Notes: generated from the sequence alone by a model not told the origin. Numbered from the stretch's first letter, positions 41,987 to 50,708 are shown. The stretch: 64,000 bases of DNA from Phytohabitans sp037414955 (GCA_037414955.1 JBBEWH010000021.1:124001-188000); one strand, 5' to 3'. Numbers and translations are program-made.

Positions 41987-42629
41987 GGGGAGGAGGGGAC
42001 CAGAGGGCGCCGCGGAGCAGCTCCGCGGCCCCGAGCCAGGAGACGTTCATCATCCGGGTGGCCATGCCGTCCGGGTCGGCATCGGGGTGATCGGCCAGCC
42101 AGTCGGCCAGCGACTCGGAGGCGCCCACCAGGGCGTACGCCATCACCTCCAGGTCCGCCCGGCGGACCGCATGCCCCTCCGCGGTGAGCGCCTGAGTGAG
42201 CATCACGGTGACCACCTGGACCATCCGTTCCCGCATGTCGGCGAGCGCGCCGGCGAACGGCTGCTCGGCGCGGGCCTGGCGGTACAGCACGGCCCAGCCG
42301 TCGCGGTGCGCGCCCACGAAGTTGAAGAAGGCCCGCAGGCCGCGCCACAACTGCTGGTCGGGCGGCAGGTCGCGACCCACGACGGCGGCGATCGCCTCCA
42401 TCAGGCGGGTGCCCTCGCGGTGCAGGCAGGCGACGAACAGCTCTTCCTTGGTGCCCAGGTACGCGTAGACCATGGGCTTGGAGATGCCGGCGTACTCGGC
42501 GATCTCGTCCATGCTCGCGGCGTGGAACCCCCGCCGGGAGAAGACCTTGACGGCGGCGTCGAGCATCTGCTGCTCACGTACCGCGCGCGGCAGTCGTTTG
42601 AACGTGGGGGTGGTCTGCACCCTTGTCAT
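41982..42629 (-). CDS. TetR-family transcriptional regulator of lipid genes
   Basis: 215 residues. N-terminal helix-turn-helix DEIAEYAGISKPMVYAYLGTKEELF; the C-terminal all-helical ligand domain ends in Pro. It probably represses its own gene and the divergent SCP2-acyl-CoA dehydrogenase-ligase operon through the 34-bp palindrome only three bases upstream of its ATG, and perhaps the thiolase/FabG promoter 11 kb away with the same half-sites. The ligand is likely an acyl-CoA (inference). The ATG at 42629 starts almost at the operator, so the message is close to leaderless. Confidence 0.88.
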   Translation of the reverse strand: MTRVQTTPTFKRLPRAVREQQMLDAAVKVFSRRGFHAASMDEIAEYAGISKPMVYAYLGTKEELFVACLHREGTRLMEAIAAVVGRDLPPDQQLWRGLRAFFNFVGAHRDGWAVLYRQARAEQPFAGALADMRERMVQVVTVMLTQALTAEGHAVRRADLEVMAYALVGASESLADWLADHPDADPDGMATRMMNVSWLGAAELLRGALWSPPPP

Positions 42630-42632
42630 GAT

Positions 42633-42666
42633 ACCTACTCGCACGTAATGTTACGCGCGAGTAGGT
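42633..42666. promoter_or_regulatory. TetR operator 2, extended palindrome
   Basis: Arms ACCTACTCGC and GCGAGTAGGT enclose CGTAA TG TTACG, giving a perfect 34-bp palindrome between the divergent tetR and SCP2 genes. It overlaps where both promoters must lie. The outer half-sites equal those of the site at 31751-31766. Confidence 0.85.
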
Positions 42667-42689
42667 TTTCCAGAGCCGGAGGCAACACG

Positions 42690-43142
42690 ATGACCGACTT
42701 CGATCCGTCCACCTTCGCCAACGTGGACCCCAAGCAGTTCGCGCAGTTGGTGAAGACCACGCCGGACGCCCAGATAAAGCAGGTCATGCAGAGCGACCTG
42801 CGTGGCAAGATCCTCGACGAGGTGTTCAACCGGATGCCGACGCTGTTCCGCCCGGACCGGGCCGGCAGCACCAATGCGGTGATCCACTGGACCGTCACCG
42901 ACCGCCCCGACGGTGGCGCGGACACCTACGAGGTCGTGATCGAGAACGGCGCCTGCACGCTCTCGGAGAGCCCGGACCGGGACCCGAAGCTGACGCTCAC
43001 CATGGCGCCGGTCGAGTTCCTCAAGGTCGTCTCCGGCGCCGGCAACCCCGTCATGATGTTCATGACCGGCAAGCTGAAGGCCAAGGGCGACCTGGGCCTC
43101 GCCGCGAACATCGCCAACCTGTTCGACATCCCGAAGGCGTGA
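42690..43142 (+). CDS. SCP2 sterol-carrier domain protein
   Basis: 150 residues. FNRMPTLFRPDRAGSTNAVIHWTV and DPKLTLTMAPVEFLKVVSG ... MTGKLKAKGDLGLAANIANLF are the SCP2 lipid-binding fold. Probably carries acyl-CoA or another lipid for the downstream dehydrogenase and ligase. First gene of the operon; GGAGG precedes the ATG, and the next gene begins one base after the stop. Confidence 0.92.
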   Translation: MTDFDPSTFANVDPKQFAQLVKTTPDAQIKQVMQSDLRGKILDEVFNRMPTLFRPDRAGSTNAVIHWTVTDRPDGGADTYEVVIENGACTLSESPDRDPKLTLTMAPVEFLKVVSGAGNPVMMFMTGKLKAKGDLGLAANIANLFDIPKA

Positions 43143-43143
43143 C

Positions 43144-44358
43144 ATGCCGGAGTTCTCGCTCGACCTGAATGAGGAACAGCGGGATCTGCGGGACTGGGTG
43201 CACGGCTTCGCTCGCGAGGCCGTGCGCCCAGCCGCCGCGGAGTGGGACGCCCGCGAGGAAACGCCCTGGCCCCTGATCCAAGAAGCGGCCAAGATCGGGC
43301 TGTACGGGTTCGAGTTCCTGGCCAACTGCTGGGCCGACCCGACCGGGCTGTCGCTGCCGATCGTCAGCGAAGAGCTCTTCTGGGGCGACGCGGGCATCGG
43401 CCTGTCGATCTTCGGCACGTCGCTGGCCGTGGCGTCGATCTACGGATCGGGCACCCCGGAGCAGATGCTGGAGTGGGTGCCGCTGTGCTTCGGCACCGTC
43501 GACGAACCCGCGGTCGCCGCGTTCTGCAGCACGGAGCCCGAGGCCGGCTCAGACGTCGGAGCGATGCGCACCCGCGCGGTCTACGACGAGGCGTCCGACG
43601 AGTGGGTGCTGACCGGCCAGAAGGCGTACGCCACGAACGGTGGCATCGCGGCGATCCACGTCGTCACGGCCACCGTCGACCCGACGCTGGGCACCCGGGG
43701 GCAGGCGGCGTTCGTCGTACCGCCCGGCACCGCCGGACTGACCTCCCCCGGCAAGCTGAAGAAGCTCGGCCTGCGGGCCTCGCACACCGCCGACCTGTTC
43801 CTGGACGAGGTACGGGTGCCGGGGCGCTGCCTGCTCGGTGGCCGCGAGGCGCTGCTGGAACGGCTCGACCGGGCCCGCTCCGGTCAGCGTGCCGCTGGTC
43901 AGGCCGCGATGCGCACGTTCGAACTGTCCCGCCCGACGGTGGGCGCGCAGGCGATCGGCGTGGCCCGCGCGGCGTACGAGTACGCGCTGGAGTACGCCCA
44001 GGGGCGGGTGCAGTTCGGCCGGCCGATCGTCGAGAACCAGGCCATCGCGTTCGCGCTCGCCGACATGAAGATGGAGATCGACGCGGCGCGACTGCTGGTC
44101 TGGCGGGCCGCCTGGATGGGCCGCAACAACCGGCCGTTCGAGGCGGGCGAAGGCTCGATGTCCAAGCTCAAGGCCGGCGAGGTCGCGGTGGCGGTGACCG
44201 AGAAGGCGGTGCAGATCCTCGGCGGCGCCGGCTTCCTGCGCGAGCACCCGGTCGAGCGGTGGTACCGGGACGCCAAGATCTACACCATTTTCGAGGGCAC
44301 GTCCGAGATCCAGCGTCTGGTGGTGTCACGGGCGATTTCTGGGAAGCAGATCAGATGA
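43144..44358 (+). CDS. Acyl-CoA dehydrogenase
   Basis: 404 residues, complete ACAD fold: EEQRDLRDWVHGFAREAVRP, AFCSTEPEAGSDV (FAD/substrate loop), VLTGQKAYATNGGIA, QFGRPIVENQAIAFALADM, QILGGAGFLREHPVERWYRDAKI, and the C-terminal EGTSEIQRLVVSRAI. FAD-dependent alpha,beta-oxidation of acyl-CoA. The Glu in FEGTSE is a candidate catalytic base. In the operon with SCP2 and an acyl-CoA ligase. Confidence 0.95.
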   Translation: MPEFSLDLNEEQRDLRDWVHGFAREAVRPAAAEWDAREETPWPLIQEAAKIGLYGFEFLANCWADPTGLSLPIVSEELFWGDAGIGLSIFGTSLAVASIYGSGTPEQMLEWVPLCFGTVDEPAVAAFCSTEPEAGSDVGAMRTRAVYDEASDEWVLTGQKAYATNGGIAAIHVVTATVDPTLGTRGQAAFVVPPGTAGLTSPGKLKKLGLRASHTADLFLDEVRVPGRCLLGGREALLERLDRARSGQRAAGQAAMRTFELSRPTVGAQAIGVARAAYEYALEYAQGRVQFGRPIVENQAIAFALADMKMEIDAARLLVWRAAWMGRNNRPFEAGEGSMSKLKAGEVAVAVTEKAVQILGGAGFLREHPVERWYRDAKIYTIFEGTSEIQRLVVSRAISGKQIR

Positions 44359-44392
44359 GGCCACCGACCGGAACGCGTCACCGAGGTGGCGC

Positions 44393-45952
44393 ATGATCAC
44401 GCCCTATGTGGTGGCGACGCTCACCCGGCGTGGCCTGATCACGCCGGGGCCGCCGATGCGGGTGGCCGCGCAGCTCAACGCGTTGCGCCGGTGGGGCTTC
44501 AGCCTCGCCGGCGAGCTGCGCCAGGCCGCCGGCCGGGACCCCGACCGCATCGCGATCGTCGACGAGCAGCGCGGCGAGGTCACCTACGCCGAGTTGCTCC
44601 AGCGCGCCGAGCGCCTCGCCCGGTCGCTGCGCGCCTCGGCCGGCCTCGGCCCCGGCGATCGGCTCGGCCTGCTCTGCCGCAACCACGCCGGCATGGTCGA
44701 GGCGATGGTCGCCAGCAATCTGCTCGGCGCCGACACCGTCCTGGTGAACACCGGGCTGTCCGGCGCGCAGCTCAGCGTCGTCGCGGCGGAGCAGCGGTTG
44801 CGCGCGGTGCTGCACGACGACGAGTTCGCCGAGCGGGTGGTGGGCCTGGCCGGCGCGGTGGAACGGATCGACGAGAGCCGCGCCGAGGAGCTGACCGCGG
44901 GGGCGCCGCCCGGCGCGCTACGGCCGCCGGAGCGCGACGGCCGCACGATCGTGCTGACCTCCGGCACCACTGGCACGCCGAAGGGCGCGCGGCGCCGTAC
45001 GCCCGGCGGGTTCGGGCCGCTCGTCTCGATCATCGACCGGATCCCGCTCCGCGCCAAGGACCGCATCATGATCGCCGCGCCGCTGTTCCACACCTGGGGG
45101 TTCGCGGCGCTCCAGGTCTCGTTCGCGCTGCGGGCCACCATCGTGCTCCAGCGCCGGTTCGATCCACTCAGCGTGCTCGCGACGCTCACCCGCGAGGGCT
45201 GCCGGGCCCTGTTCGCGGTACCGGTCATGCTGCAACGCCTGCTGGAAGTGCCCGCACCGGACCCGAACCCACTGCGCGTCGTCGCGGTCAGCGGCTCCGC
45301 GCTGCCCGGCGGCCTGGCCACCCGGTTCATGGACGCGTACGGCGAGGTGCTCTACAACCTGTACGGCTCGACCGAGGCGTCCTGGGCGTCCATCGCCACC
45401 CCAGCCGACCTGCGGTTGGCCCCGCAGACCGCCGGCAAGCCGCCACACGGCACGCGGCTCGCGATCCTGGGCGAGAACGGCGAGCCGGCGCCGCGTGGCC
45501 AGGTCGGCCAGATCTTCGTGGGCAACGAGATGATCTTCGAGGGGTACACGTCGGGTGCCAGCCAGGAAACCGTCGACGGCCTCATCTCCACCGGCGATCT
45601 CGGCTTCGTCAATGGCGACGGCCTGCTCTTCATCGCTGGCCGCAACGACGACATGATCGTGTCCGGCGGCGAGAACGTCTTTCCGTCCGAAGTGGAGAAT
45701 CTGCTCGCCGACCTGCCGCAGGTGCGTGAGGTCGCGGTCGTCGGCGTGCCGGATCCCGAGTACGGCCAGCGACTCGCCGCCTATCTCGCGCTGCACCCGG
45801 GCGAGACGCTCGACGCCGACGCGGTGCGCGAATACGTGCGACGCTACCGGGCCCGCTACTGCGTACCGCGCGACGTGGTGTTCCTCCCCTACCTGCCACG
45901 CAACGCCACCGGCAAGGTGGTGACCCGGGAACTCCCCCGCCCCTACCCGTGA
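44393..45952 (+). CDS. Long-chain acyl-CoA synthetase (AMP-binding family)
   Basis: 519 residues of the ANL superfamily: P-loop TIVLTSGTTGTPKGARR, LYGSTEASWASIA, YTSG, STGDLGFVNGDGLLFIAGR and the catalytic lysine near the end in NATGKVVTREL. Activates a fatty or other carboxylic acid with ATP and CoA, supplying the dehydrogenase upstream. Third gene of the operon (34-base gap). A 13-base remnant of a family 1 repeat follows its stop directly. Confidence 0.94.
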   Translation: MITPYVVATLTRRGLITPGPPMRVAAQLNALRRWGFSLAGELRQAAGRDPDRIAIVDEQRGEVTYAELLQRAERLARSLRASAGLGPGDRLGLLCRNHAGMVEAMVASNLLGADTVLVNTGLSGAQLSVVAAEQRLRAVLHDDEFAERVVGLAGAVERIDESRAEELTAGAPPGALRPPERDGRTIVLTSGTTGTPKGARRRTPGGFGPLVSIIDRIPLRAKDRIMIAAPLFHTWGFAALQVSFALRATIVLQRRFDPLSVLATLTREGCRALFAVPVMLQRLLEVPAPDPNPLRVVAVSGSALPGGLATRFMDAYGEVLYNLYGSTEASWASIATPADLRLAPQTAGKPPHGTRLAILGENGEPAPRGQVGQIFVGNEMIFEGYTSGASQETVDGLISTGDLGFVNGDGLLFIAGRNDDMIVSGGENVFPSEVENLLADLPQVREVAVVGVPDPEYGQRLAAYLALHPGETLDADAVREYVRRYRARYCVPRDVVFLPYLPRNATGKVVTRELPRPYP

Positions 45953-45953
45953 C

Positions 45954-45966
45954 CGCCTTGATCATG
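45954..45966 (+). repeat. Family 1 repeat remnant (right end only)
   Basis: CGCCTTGATCATG, the canonical right end of the family, one base after the acyl-CoA ligase stop; the left arm and loop are missing. Confidence 0.75.
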
Positions 45967-45977
45967 GGGGCACTACG

Positions 45978-46649
45978 ATGCCCTGCGTGGACGCCAAGAC
46001 CGAAGAGCTGAGGGCCGCGCACGACGTTCTCGCCGAGTTTTACGCCGACCGCCTGACCGATGCCCTGGACCGCATGCCCGCCGAGCGGGCCGTGCTCAGC
46101 CTGTTCTGCGAGCTGGTAGGTGCCGCGCACCTCGGCACCAGCGTCGGGGACGTCGGCTGCGGAACGGGTCGGCTCGCGCCCTACCTGGCAGCGAGAGGGC
46201 TGTCGCCACGAGGGATCGACCTCTCCCCCGAAATGATCCGGGTGGCCCGACGTGACCAGCCCGACTTCGACTTCGACCTCGGCGACGTGCGCGAGCTGCC
46301 GTTCGCGGACGCCTCGCTAGCCGGCGTGGTCTGCTGGTACTCCCTGATGTACCTCGCGCCTGCCGACCGGCCGCTCGCCTTCGCCGAACTCGCTCGCGTG
46401 GTCAAGCCGGGAGGCTATCTGGCGACGGCCTTCAAGGCCGGTGACAACCAGGTCCGGCGCGGGGGTCGCGCCGCCAACCTCGGCGTCGAATTCGACATCT
46501 ACTGGTTGTCCCCCGACGAGATGCAGCGCCAGGCGACCGACGCCGGCTTCACGACCGTGTTCTGGGCCGGGCGCCTCAGCGAGGCAGTCTGGGATGGACA
46601 GGACGGTCTCCCGCAGGGGTATCTGATCGCCCGCCGGGCCGATTCTTGA
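45978..46649 (+). CDS. Class I SAM-dependent methyltransferase
   Basis: 223 residues with Rossmann motif I GDVGCGTGRLAPYLA, post-I acidic GIDLSP, and motif III region ARVVKPGGYLATAFK. Resembles UbiE/Methyltransf_11 enzymes. The substrate cannot be told. Start ATG at 45978, with a GGGGG run upstream. It follows the acyl-CoA ligase by 25 bases and may be co-transcribed, although the repeat remnant lies between them. Confidence 0.9.
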   Translation: MPCVDAKTEELRAAHDVLAEFYADRLTDALDRMPAERAVLSLFCELVGAAHLGTSVGDVGCGTGRLAPYLAARGLSPRGIDLSPEMIRVARRDQPDFDFDLGDVRELPFADASLAGVVCWYSLMYLAPADRPLAFAELARVVKPGGYLATAFKAGDNQVRRGGRAANLGVEFDIYWLSPDEMQRQATDAGFTTVFWAGRLSEAVWDGQDGLPQGYLIARRADS

Positions 46650-46709
46650 TCACGGGGTAGGTTCGGCACGATCTCGGGATTTCCGGGACCGGTCGGCGCT
46701 CTTACCGTC

Positions 46710-47273
46710 ATGAGCATGAAGAACCGGAAAGCGATGTTGGTGCTCGCCGGCGCGGTGGTGTTCGCCAGCCTGCTGGGCGCCTTCGCCGGCTGCCTGACGC
46801 TGAACCGCGGCGACCCCGAAGCCACCGACGGCGGCAGCGCCGCGACCCCGACGGTCGGGATCACCCGGTCTACTCCCACGACGCCGGAAGCCGTCGTAAC
46901 GACACCCACCGGAAAGGCGACGCCGAAACAGACCACACCGCCGGCGTCGCCGCGCGGGCCGCGCATCGTCTCCTTCACGATCTCCCAGCAGCCACGGTGT
47001 CCACAGGGGACGTCGGAGTTCCCGGTCGAGGGCACGCCGGTAACCCTGTCCTGGAAGGTGACCGGCGCGGACCAGGTGACGCTGTCGGTGGACGGCCCCG
47101 GGGTCTACGACACCTACGGCATCGAGGGCAGCGCGACGATCAACTTCCCGTGTGCGGGCGAGCCGGGCGAGACCGTCACGCACACCTATCTCTTGAAAAC
47201 CGTCGGCGGTGGCGCGGTGAAGTCGAAGCAGCTGACCGCGTCCGCGGAGGTCTACGAGGTGGCCAGCGTCTGA
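46710..47273 (+). CDS. Exported protein with N-terminal anchor and Thr/Pro linker
   Basis: 187 residues: a hydrophobic N-terminus (KAMLVLAGAVVFASLLGAFAG) with Cys28 at a poor lipobox (AFAGC), a Thr/Pro-rich spacer (residues 45-85), and a small beta domain with GTPVTLSWKVTGADQVTLSV, resembling an Ig-like fold, with two cysteines that could bond. Probably cell-surface. No enzymatic motif. Convergent with the Uma2 gene, 10 bases apart with no repeat between. Confidence 0.72.
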   Translation: MSMKNRKAMLVLAGAVVFASLLGAFAGCLTLNRGDPEATDGGSAATPTVGITRSTPTTPEAVVTTPTGKATPKQTTPPASPRGPRIVSFTISQQPRCPQGTSEFPVEGTPVTLSWKVTGADQVTLSVDGPGVYDTYGIEGSATINFPCAGEPGETVTHTYLLKTVGGGAVKSKQLTASAEVYEVASV

Positions 47274-47283
47274 GGCCGCAGCG

Positions 47284-47901
47284 CTATGGCGTGATCTCGG
47301 TGATCGGCAACTTGATGGCGAAGGGCTCGGTCAGCTCTAGCAGCTCAGCGCCGTCCCCGCACAGCGCGTACTGCTGGTTGTCGCCCAGCTTGTAGGCGAA
47401 GACGTGCACCGGATCCTGCTCCACCCGCCAGTAGTAGGGGATGCCCACAGCGGCGTATTCGCCGGGCTTGCCGAACCGGTCCCGCCGGCGTGTGCCAGGC
47501 GAAACCACCTCCACCGCCACGACCACGTCGTCCGGGGTGAGGTAGTGGTTGCTCGTGCTCACTCCGGCGCGATACAGGACGACGTCGGGCTCCCGACTGT
47601 TCTTCCCATCGATGGCGATGCCGATCGCCATCGTGGCCCTGAGCTCTCGTGGCGCGTGCTCACGTAGCCACTGACACAGAAGGAAGGTTATGTCCTGATG
47701 ATCAATCGTGGGGGAGGGGACCACGTGGATGACTCCGTCAACGAGCTCGACGCGAGGGGCGTCGTCCGGCAGATTCCAAACGTCTTCGATCGTGTAGGCG
47801 GCCAGCCGTTGCCGGACCGGGTCAGGCTGCCAGAGCCCCGGACGGTGGGGGATCGGCTCCGCGCTCATGGCGTCAGCGTACCGATCAGATTCGTTGGTCA
47901 T
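47284..47901 (-). CDS. Uma2 family endonuclease-like protein (DUF820)
   Basis: 205 residues with the Uma2 core: YTIEDVWNLPDDAPRVELVDGVIHV, SREPDVVLYRAG, VVAVEVVSPGTRRRDRFGKPGEYAAVGIPYYWRVE. The E...D...E-x-V-S pattern is that of PD-(D/E)xK nucleases. Uma2 genes are abundant in actinomycetes and cyanobacteria, and their biological role is unsettled. Single gene. Confidence 0.88.
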   Translation of the reverse strand: MTNESDRYADAMSAEPIPHRPGLWQPDPVRQRLAAYTIEDVWNLPDDAPRVELVDGVIHVVPSPTIDHQDITFLLCQWLREHAPRELRATMAIGIAIDGKNSREPDVVLYRAGVSTSNHYLTPDDVVVAVEVVSPGTRRRDRFGKPGEYAAVGIPYYWRVEQDPVHVFAYKLGDNQQYALCGDGAELLELTEPFAIKLPITEITP

Positions 47902-47920
47902 AGCCCCCCAAATTTACCCA

Positions 47921-47976
47921 CATGATCAGGGCGTCCCTCAAGTAGTTCTAACGACTTGAGGGACGCCCTGATCATG
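47921..47976. repeat. Palindromic repeat, family 1, copy 19
   Basis: 56 bp, G/C arm variant on both sides (CAGGGCG and CGCCCTG). It overlaps the minus-strand TGA of purD (47972-47974) and lies 19 bases before the Uma2 start. Confidence 0.96.
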
Positions 47977-49204
47977 AAGAGGCGGCGTGGAGGGCGATGT
48001 CGGAGCGGCGGTGTGCGTCGGCCAAAGTCACCCCGTCGAGCAGCTCGTACGCCCGCTCACGTGCCGTCGCCAGGTCCGGGCCGGTGGCCGTACCGCAGAG
48101 GACCCGGCCCCCGGCGGAGACCAGGGCGCCGTCGGCGGCCCGGCGCGCCGTGCCCGCGTGGATGATGCCGGCGCGCTCCGCGCCGGTGATGACGTCGCCG
48201 GTGCGCGGCGCGGCCGGATAGCCGGCGGCGGCCAGCACCACCGTGACCGCCGCGCCCGGCCGCCAGCGCAGCGGCGGTTGCGCGGCCAGCGTGCCGGTCG
48301 CGGCCGCGTGCAGGAGGCCAGCGAGCGGCGTCTCCAGCAGCGGGAGTACGACCTGGGTCTCGGGATCGCCGAACCGGGCGTTGAACTCGATCACCCGCGG
48401 CCCGGCCTTCGTCAACGCGAGCCCTACGTAGAGCAGCCCGGCGAACGGCGTGCCGCGCCGGCGCATCTCCGCCAGCGTCGGGTGCACGGTGCTCGCCATC
48501 ACGTCCTCGACCAGGTTCGGTGGCGCCCACGGCAGGGGGGCGTACGCGCCCATGCCGCCGGTGTTCGGTCCGGTGTCACCGTCGCCGGCCCGTTTGAAGT
48601 CCTGCGCCGGCATGAGCGGCACCGCCGTCTCGCCGTCGGTGACCACGAAGAGCGAGACCTCGGGCCCGTCGAGGTACTCCTCGATCACGACCCGCTCGCA
48701 CGCCCGCGCGTGGGCCAGCGCCGCCTCCCGGTCGTCGGTCACGACGACGCCCTTGCCGGCCGCCAGCCCGTCGTTCTTCACCACGTAGGTAGGGCCGAAC
48801 TCGTCGAGCGCCCGCGCCGCCTCCGCGGGCGTCGTGCAGGCGTACGCCCGCGCGGTCGGCACTCCGGCGGCGGCCATGACGTCCTTGGCGAACGCCTTGG
48901 AGCCCTCCAGCTCGGCCGCGGCGGCCGACGGCCCGAAGCACGCGATCCCCTTGGCCCGCACCGCGTCGGCCACCCCCGCGACCAGCGGCACCTCGGGCCC
49001 GATCACCACCAGGTCGACGCCGGTCTCCACCGCGAGTGCGGCAACCGCGTCCGGGCTGCTGATCTCCACCGACGCGAGGTCGGCGATGGCACCGATCCCC
49101 GGATTACCCGGCGCCGCGATCACCCGTTCCACGCCCGGATCCGCCACCAACCCGAGCGCGAGCGCATGCTCCCGCCCCCCACTGCCGATGAGAAGTACAC
49201 GCAT
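47972..49204 (-). CDS. purD: Phosphoribosylamine-glycine ligase (GARS)
   Basis: 410 residues, ATP-grasp enzyme joining 5-phosphoribosylamine and glycine, the second purine step. MRVLLIGSGGREHALALGLV (PurD start), IGPEVPLVAG, the ATP-grasp segments VVKNDGLAAGKGVVVTDD and VIEEYLDGPEVSLFVVTDG, PNTGGMGAYAP, and FNARFGDPETQVVLPLL (Mg ligands). purA lies upstream on the same strand, across an inverted repeat. The stop is in repeat copy 19. Confidence 0.98.
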   Translation of the reverse strand: MRVLLIGSGGREHALALGLVADPGVERVIAAPGNPGIGAIADLASVEISSPDAVAALAVETGVDLVVIGPEVPLVAGVADAVRAKGIACFGPSAAAAELEGSKAFAKDVMAAAGVPTARAYACTTPAEAARALDEFGPTYVVKNDGLAAGKGVVVTDDREAALAHARACERVVIEEYLDGPEVSLFVVTDGETAVPLMPAQDFKRAGDGDTGPNTGGMGAYAPLPWAPPNLVEDVMASTVHPTLAEMRRRGTPFAGLLYVGLALTKAGPRVIEFNARFGDPETQVVLPLLETPLAGLLHAAATGTLAAQPPLRWRPGAAVTVVLAAAGYPAAPRTGDVITGAERAGIIHAGTARRAADGALVSAGGRVLCGTATGPDLATARERAYELLDGVTLADAHRRSDIALHAASS

Positions 49205-49225
49205 GACCGCGAGCCTAATTCCCTC

Positions 49226-49288
49226 TGTTGATCATGGCGTGTGCAGCACGAACGAGGGCGTTTCGCGCCGCACACGCCATGATCGACA
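49226..49288. repeat. Palindromic element, family 3 (single copy here)
   Basis: Arms TGTTGATCATGGCGTGTGC and GCACACGCCATGATCGACA (18 of 19 bases pair) around a 25-base middle. It sits four bases downstream of the purA stop. The arms contain GATCATG as family 1 does, but the rest is different. Confidence 0.85.
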
Positions 49289-49291
49289 CAG

Positions 49292-50581
49292 CTAGCCGAG
49301 GAGGTCGTGCCGGAGGACGTTCTCCTCCCGGCCGGGGCCGACACCGATCATGGAGACCCTCGTGCCGACCAGTTCCTCGATGCGTTCGACGTAGGCCTGG
49401 GCGTTGGGCGGGAGGTCGCTGAAGGTGCGGGCCTTGGTGATGTCCTCCCACCAGCCCGGGTGCTCCTCGTAGACCGCGCGGGCGTGGTGGAAGGCGGTCT
49501 GGGTCATGGGCATGGTCTCGACCCGTTCACCGTCGATCTCGTACCCGACGCAGATCGGCACCTTTTCCAAGCCGGTGAGCACGTCGAGCTTGGTCACCAC
49601 CAGGTCGGTGATGCCGTTCAGCCGGGTCGCGTACTTGGCGACCACGGCGTCGAACCAGCCGCACCGGCGTTCCCGGCCGGTGGTCGTGCCGTATTCGGCG
49701 CCGATCTTCAGCAGGTGCGCGCCGTTCTCGTCGAACAGCTCGGTGGGGAACGGCCCGGACCCGACCCGCGTGGTGTACGCCTTGGTGACCCCGATGACCT
49801 TGGAGATGGCGGTCGGCGGGATGCCGGCGCCCACGCAGGCCCCACCCGCCGACGGGTTGGACGAGGTCACGAACGGGTACGTGCCGTGGTCCATGTCGAG
49901 CATGGTGGCCTGCGAGCCCTCCAGCAGCACGGTGTCACCGCGCTCCAGGGCCTCCCACAGGATCGTCCGGGTCTCCGCGATATACGGCCGGAGCCGCTCC
50001 GCGTAGGCCAGATATTCCTCCGCCACCGCGTCCGGGTCGAGCGCCTTGCGGTTGTAGACCTTGAACAGGATCTGGTTCTTCTCCCGCAACACCAACTCGA
50101 GCTTCTTGCGCAGGATGCCCGGGTCGAGCAGGTCCTGCACCCGGATGCCCATCCGGGCGACCTTGTCCCCGTACGCCGGACCGATGCCGCGACCGGTGGT
50201 CCCGATGCGGGCGGAGCCCAGATAGCGCTCCACCACCCGGTCGAGCGCCCGGTGGTGCGGCATGATCAGGTGCGCGTCGCCGGAGATCCGCAGGCGCGAG
50301 ACGTCGACGCCCCGCTCCGCGAGCCCGTCGATCTCCGCGAGCAGCACCTTCGGGTCGACCACGACCCCGTTGCCGATCACGATCATCGCGTTCGGCGACA
50401 GGGCACCCGAGGGCATCAGGTGTAGGGCATACTTCTGCCCGTCCGGGGTCACGACGGTGTGCCCCGCGTTGTTTCCGCCGGAATAGCGGACGACGTAGTG
50501 GACCCGCTCACCCAGCAGGTCGGTAACCTTGCCTTTGCCCTCGTCGCCCCACTGCGCGCCGATGAGCACGATCGCTGGCAT
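49292..50581 (-). CDS. purA: Adenylosuccinate synthetase
   Basis: 429 residues, GTP-dependent conversion of IMP and aspartate to adenylosuccinate. MPAIVLIGAQWGDEGKGKVTDLLG is the signature with catalytic Asp and P-loop; GNNAGHTVV holds the catalytic His; TTGRGIGPAYGDKVARMGIR, GSQATMLDMDHGTYPFVTSSN and GRERRCGWFDAV follow. Full length. Starts ATG at 50581. Divergent from the DAG-kinase-like gene. Confidence 0.98.
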   Translation of the reverse strand: MPAIVLIGAQWGDEGKGKVTDLLGERVHYVVRYSGGNNAGHTVVTPDGQKYALHLMPSGALSPNAMIVIGNGVVVDPKVLLAEIDGLAERGVDVSRLRISGDAHLIMPHHRALDRVVERYLGSARIGTTGRGIGPAYGDKVARMGIRVQDLLDPGILRKKLELVLREKNQILFKVYNRKALDPDAVAEEYLAYAERLRPYIAETRTILWEALERGDTVLLEGSQATMLDMDHGTYPFVTSSNPSAGGACVGAGIPPTAISKVIGVTKAYTTRVGSGPFPTELFDENGAHLLKIGAEYGTTTGRERRCGWFDAVVAKYATRLNGITDLVVTKLDVLTGLEKVPICVGYEIDGERVETMPMTQTAFHHARAVYEEHPGWWEDITKARTFSDLPPNAQAYVERIEELVGTRVSMIGVGPGREENVLRHDLLG

Positions 50582-50708
50582 CTCTTTCCCGCCTTCTGGG
50601 GCTCGGGTGCCAGTGTGGCGACCGCGTGGCGAGCCCGAGGTGTCAGGCTAACAAGAAGTGACGGCCAGGTCAGAGCTGGCCAGCGAGATCAGCAGGGGGT
50701 CACCGGCG

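Noticed and set aside
44393..44403. ATGATCACG at the start of the acyl-CoA ligase as a repeat end
   Set aside because: Only nine bases match and there is no inverse arm nearby; it is the natural start codon context MITP.
46636..46675. CTTGATCACGGGG after the methyltransferase as another repeat copy
   Set aside because: Only about eight bases fit and the position overlaps the gene end without a second arm.
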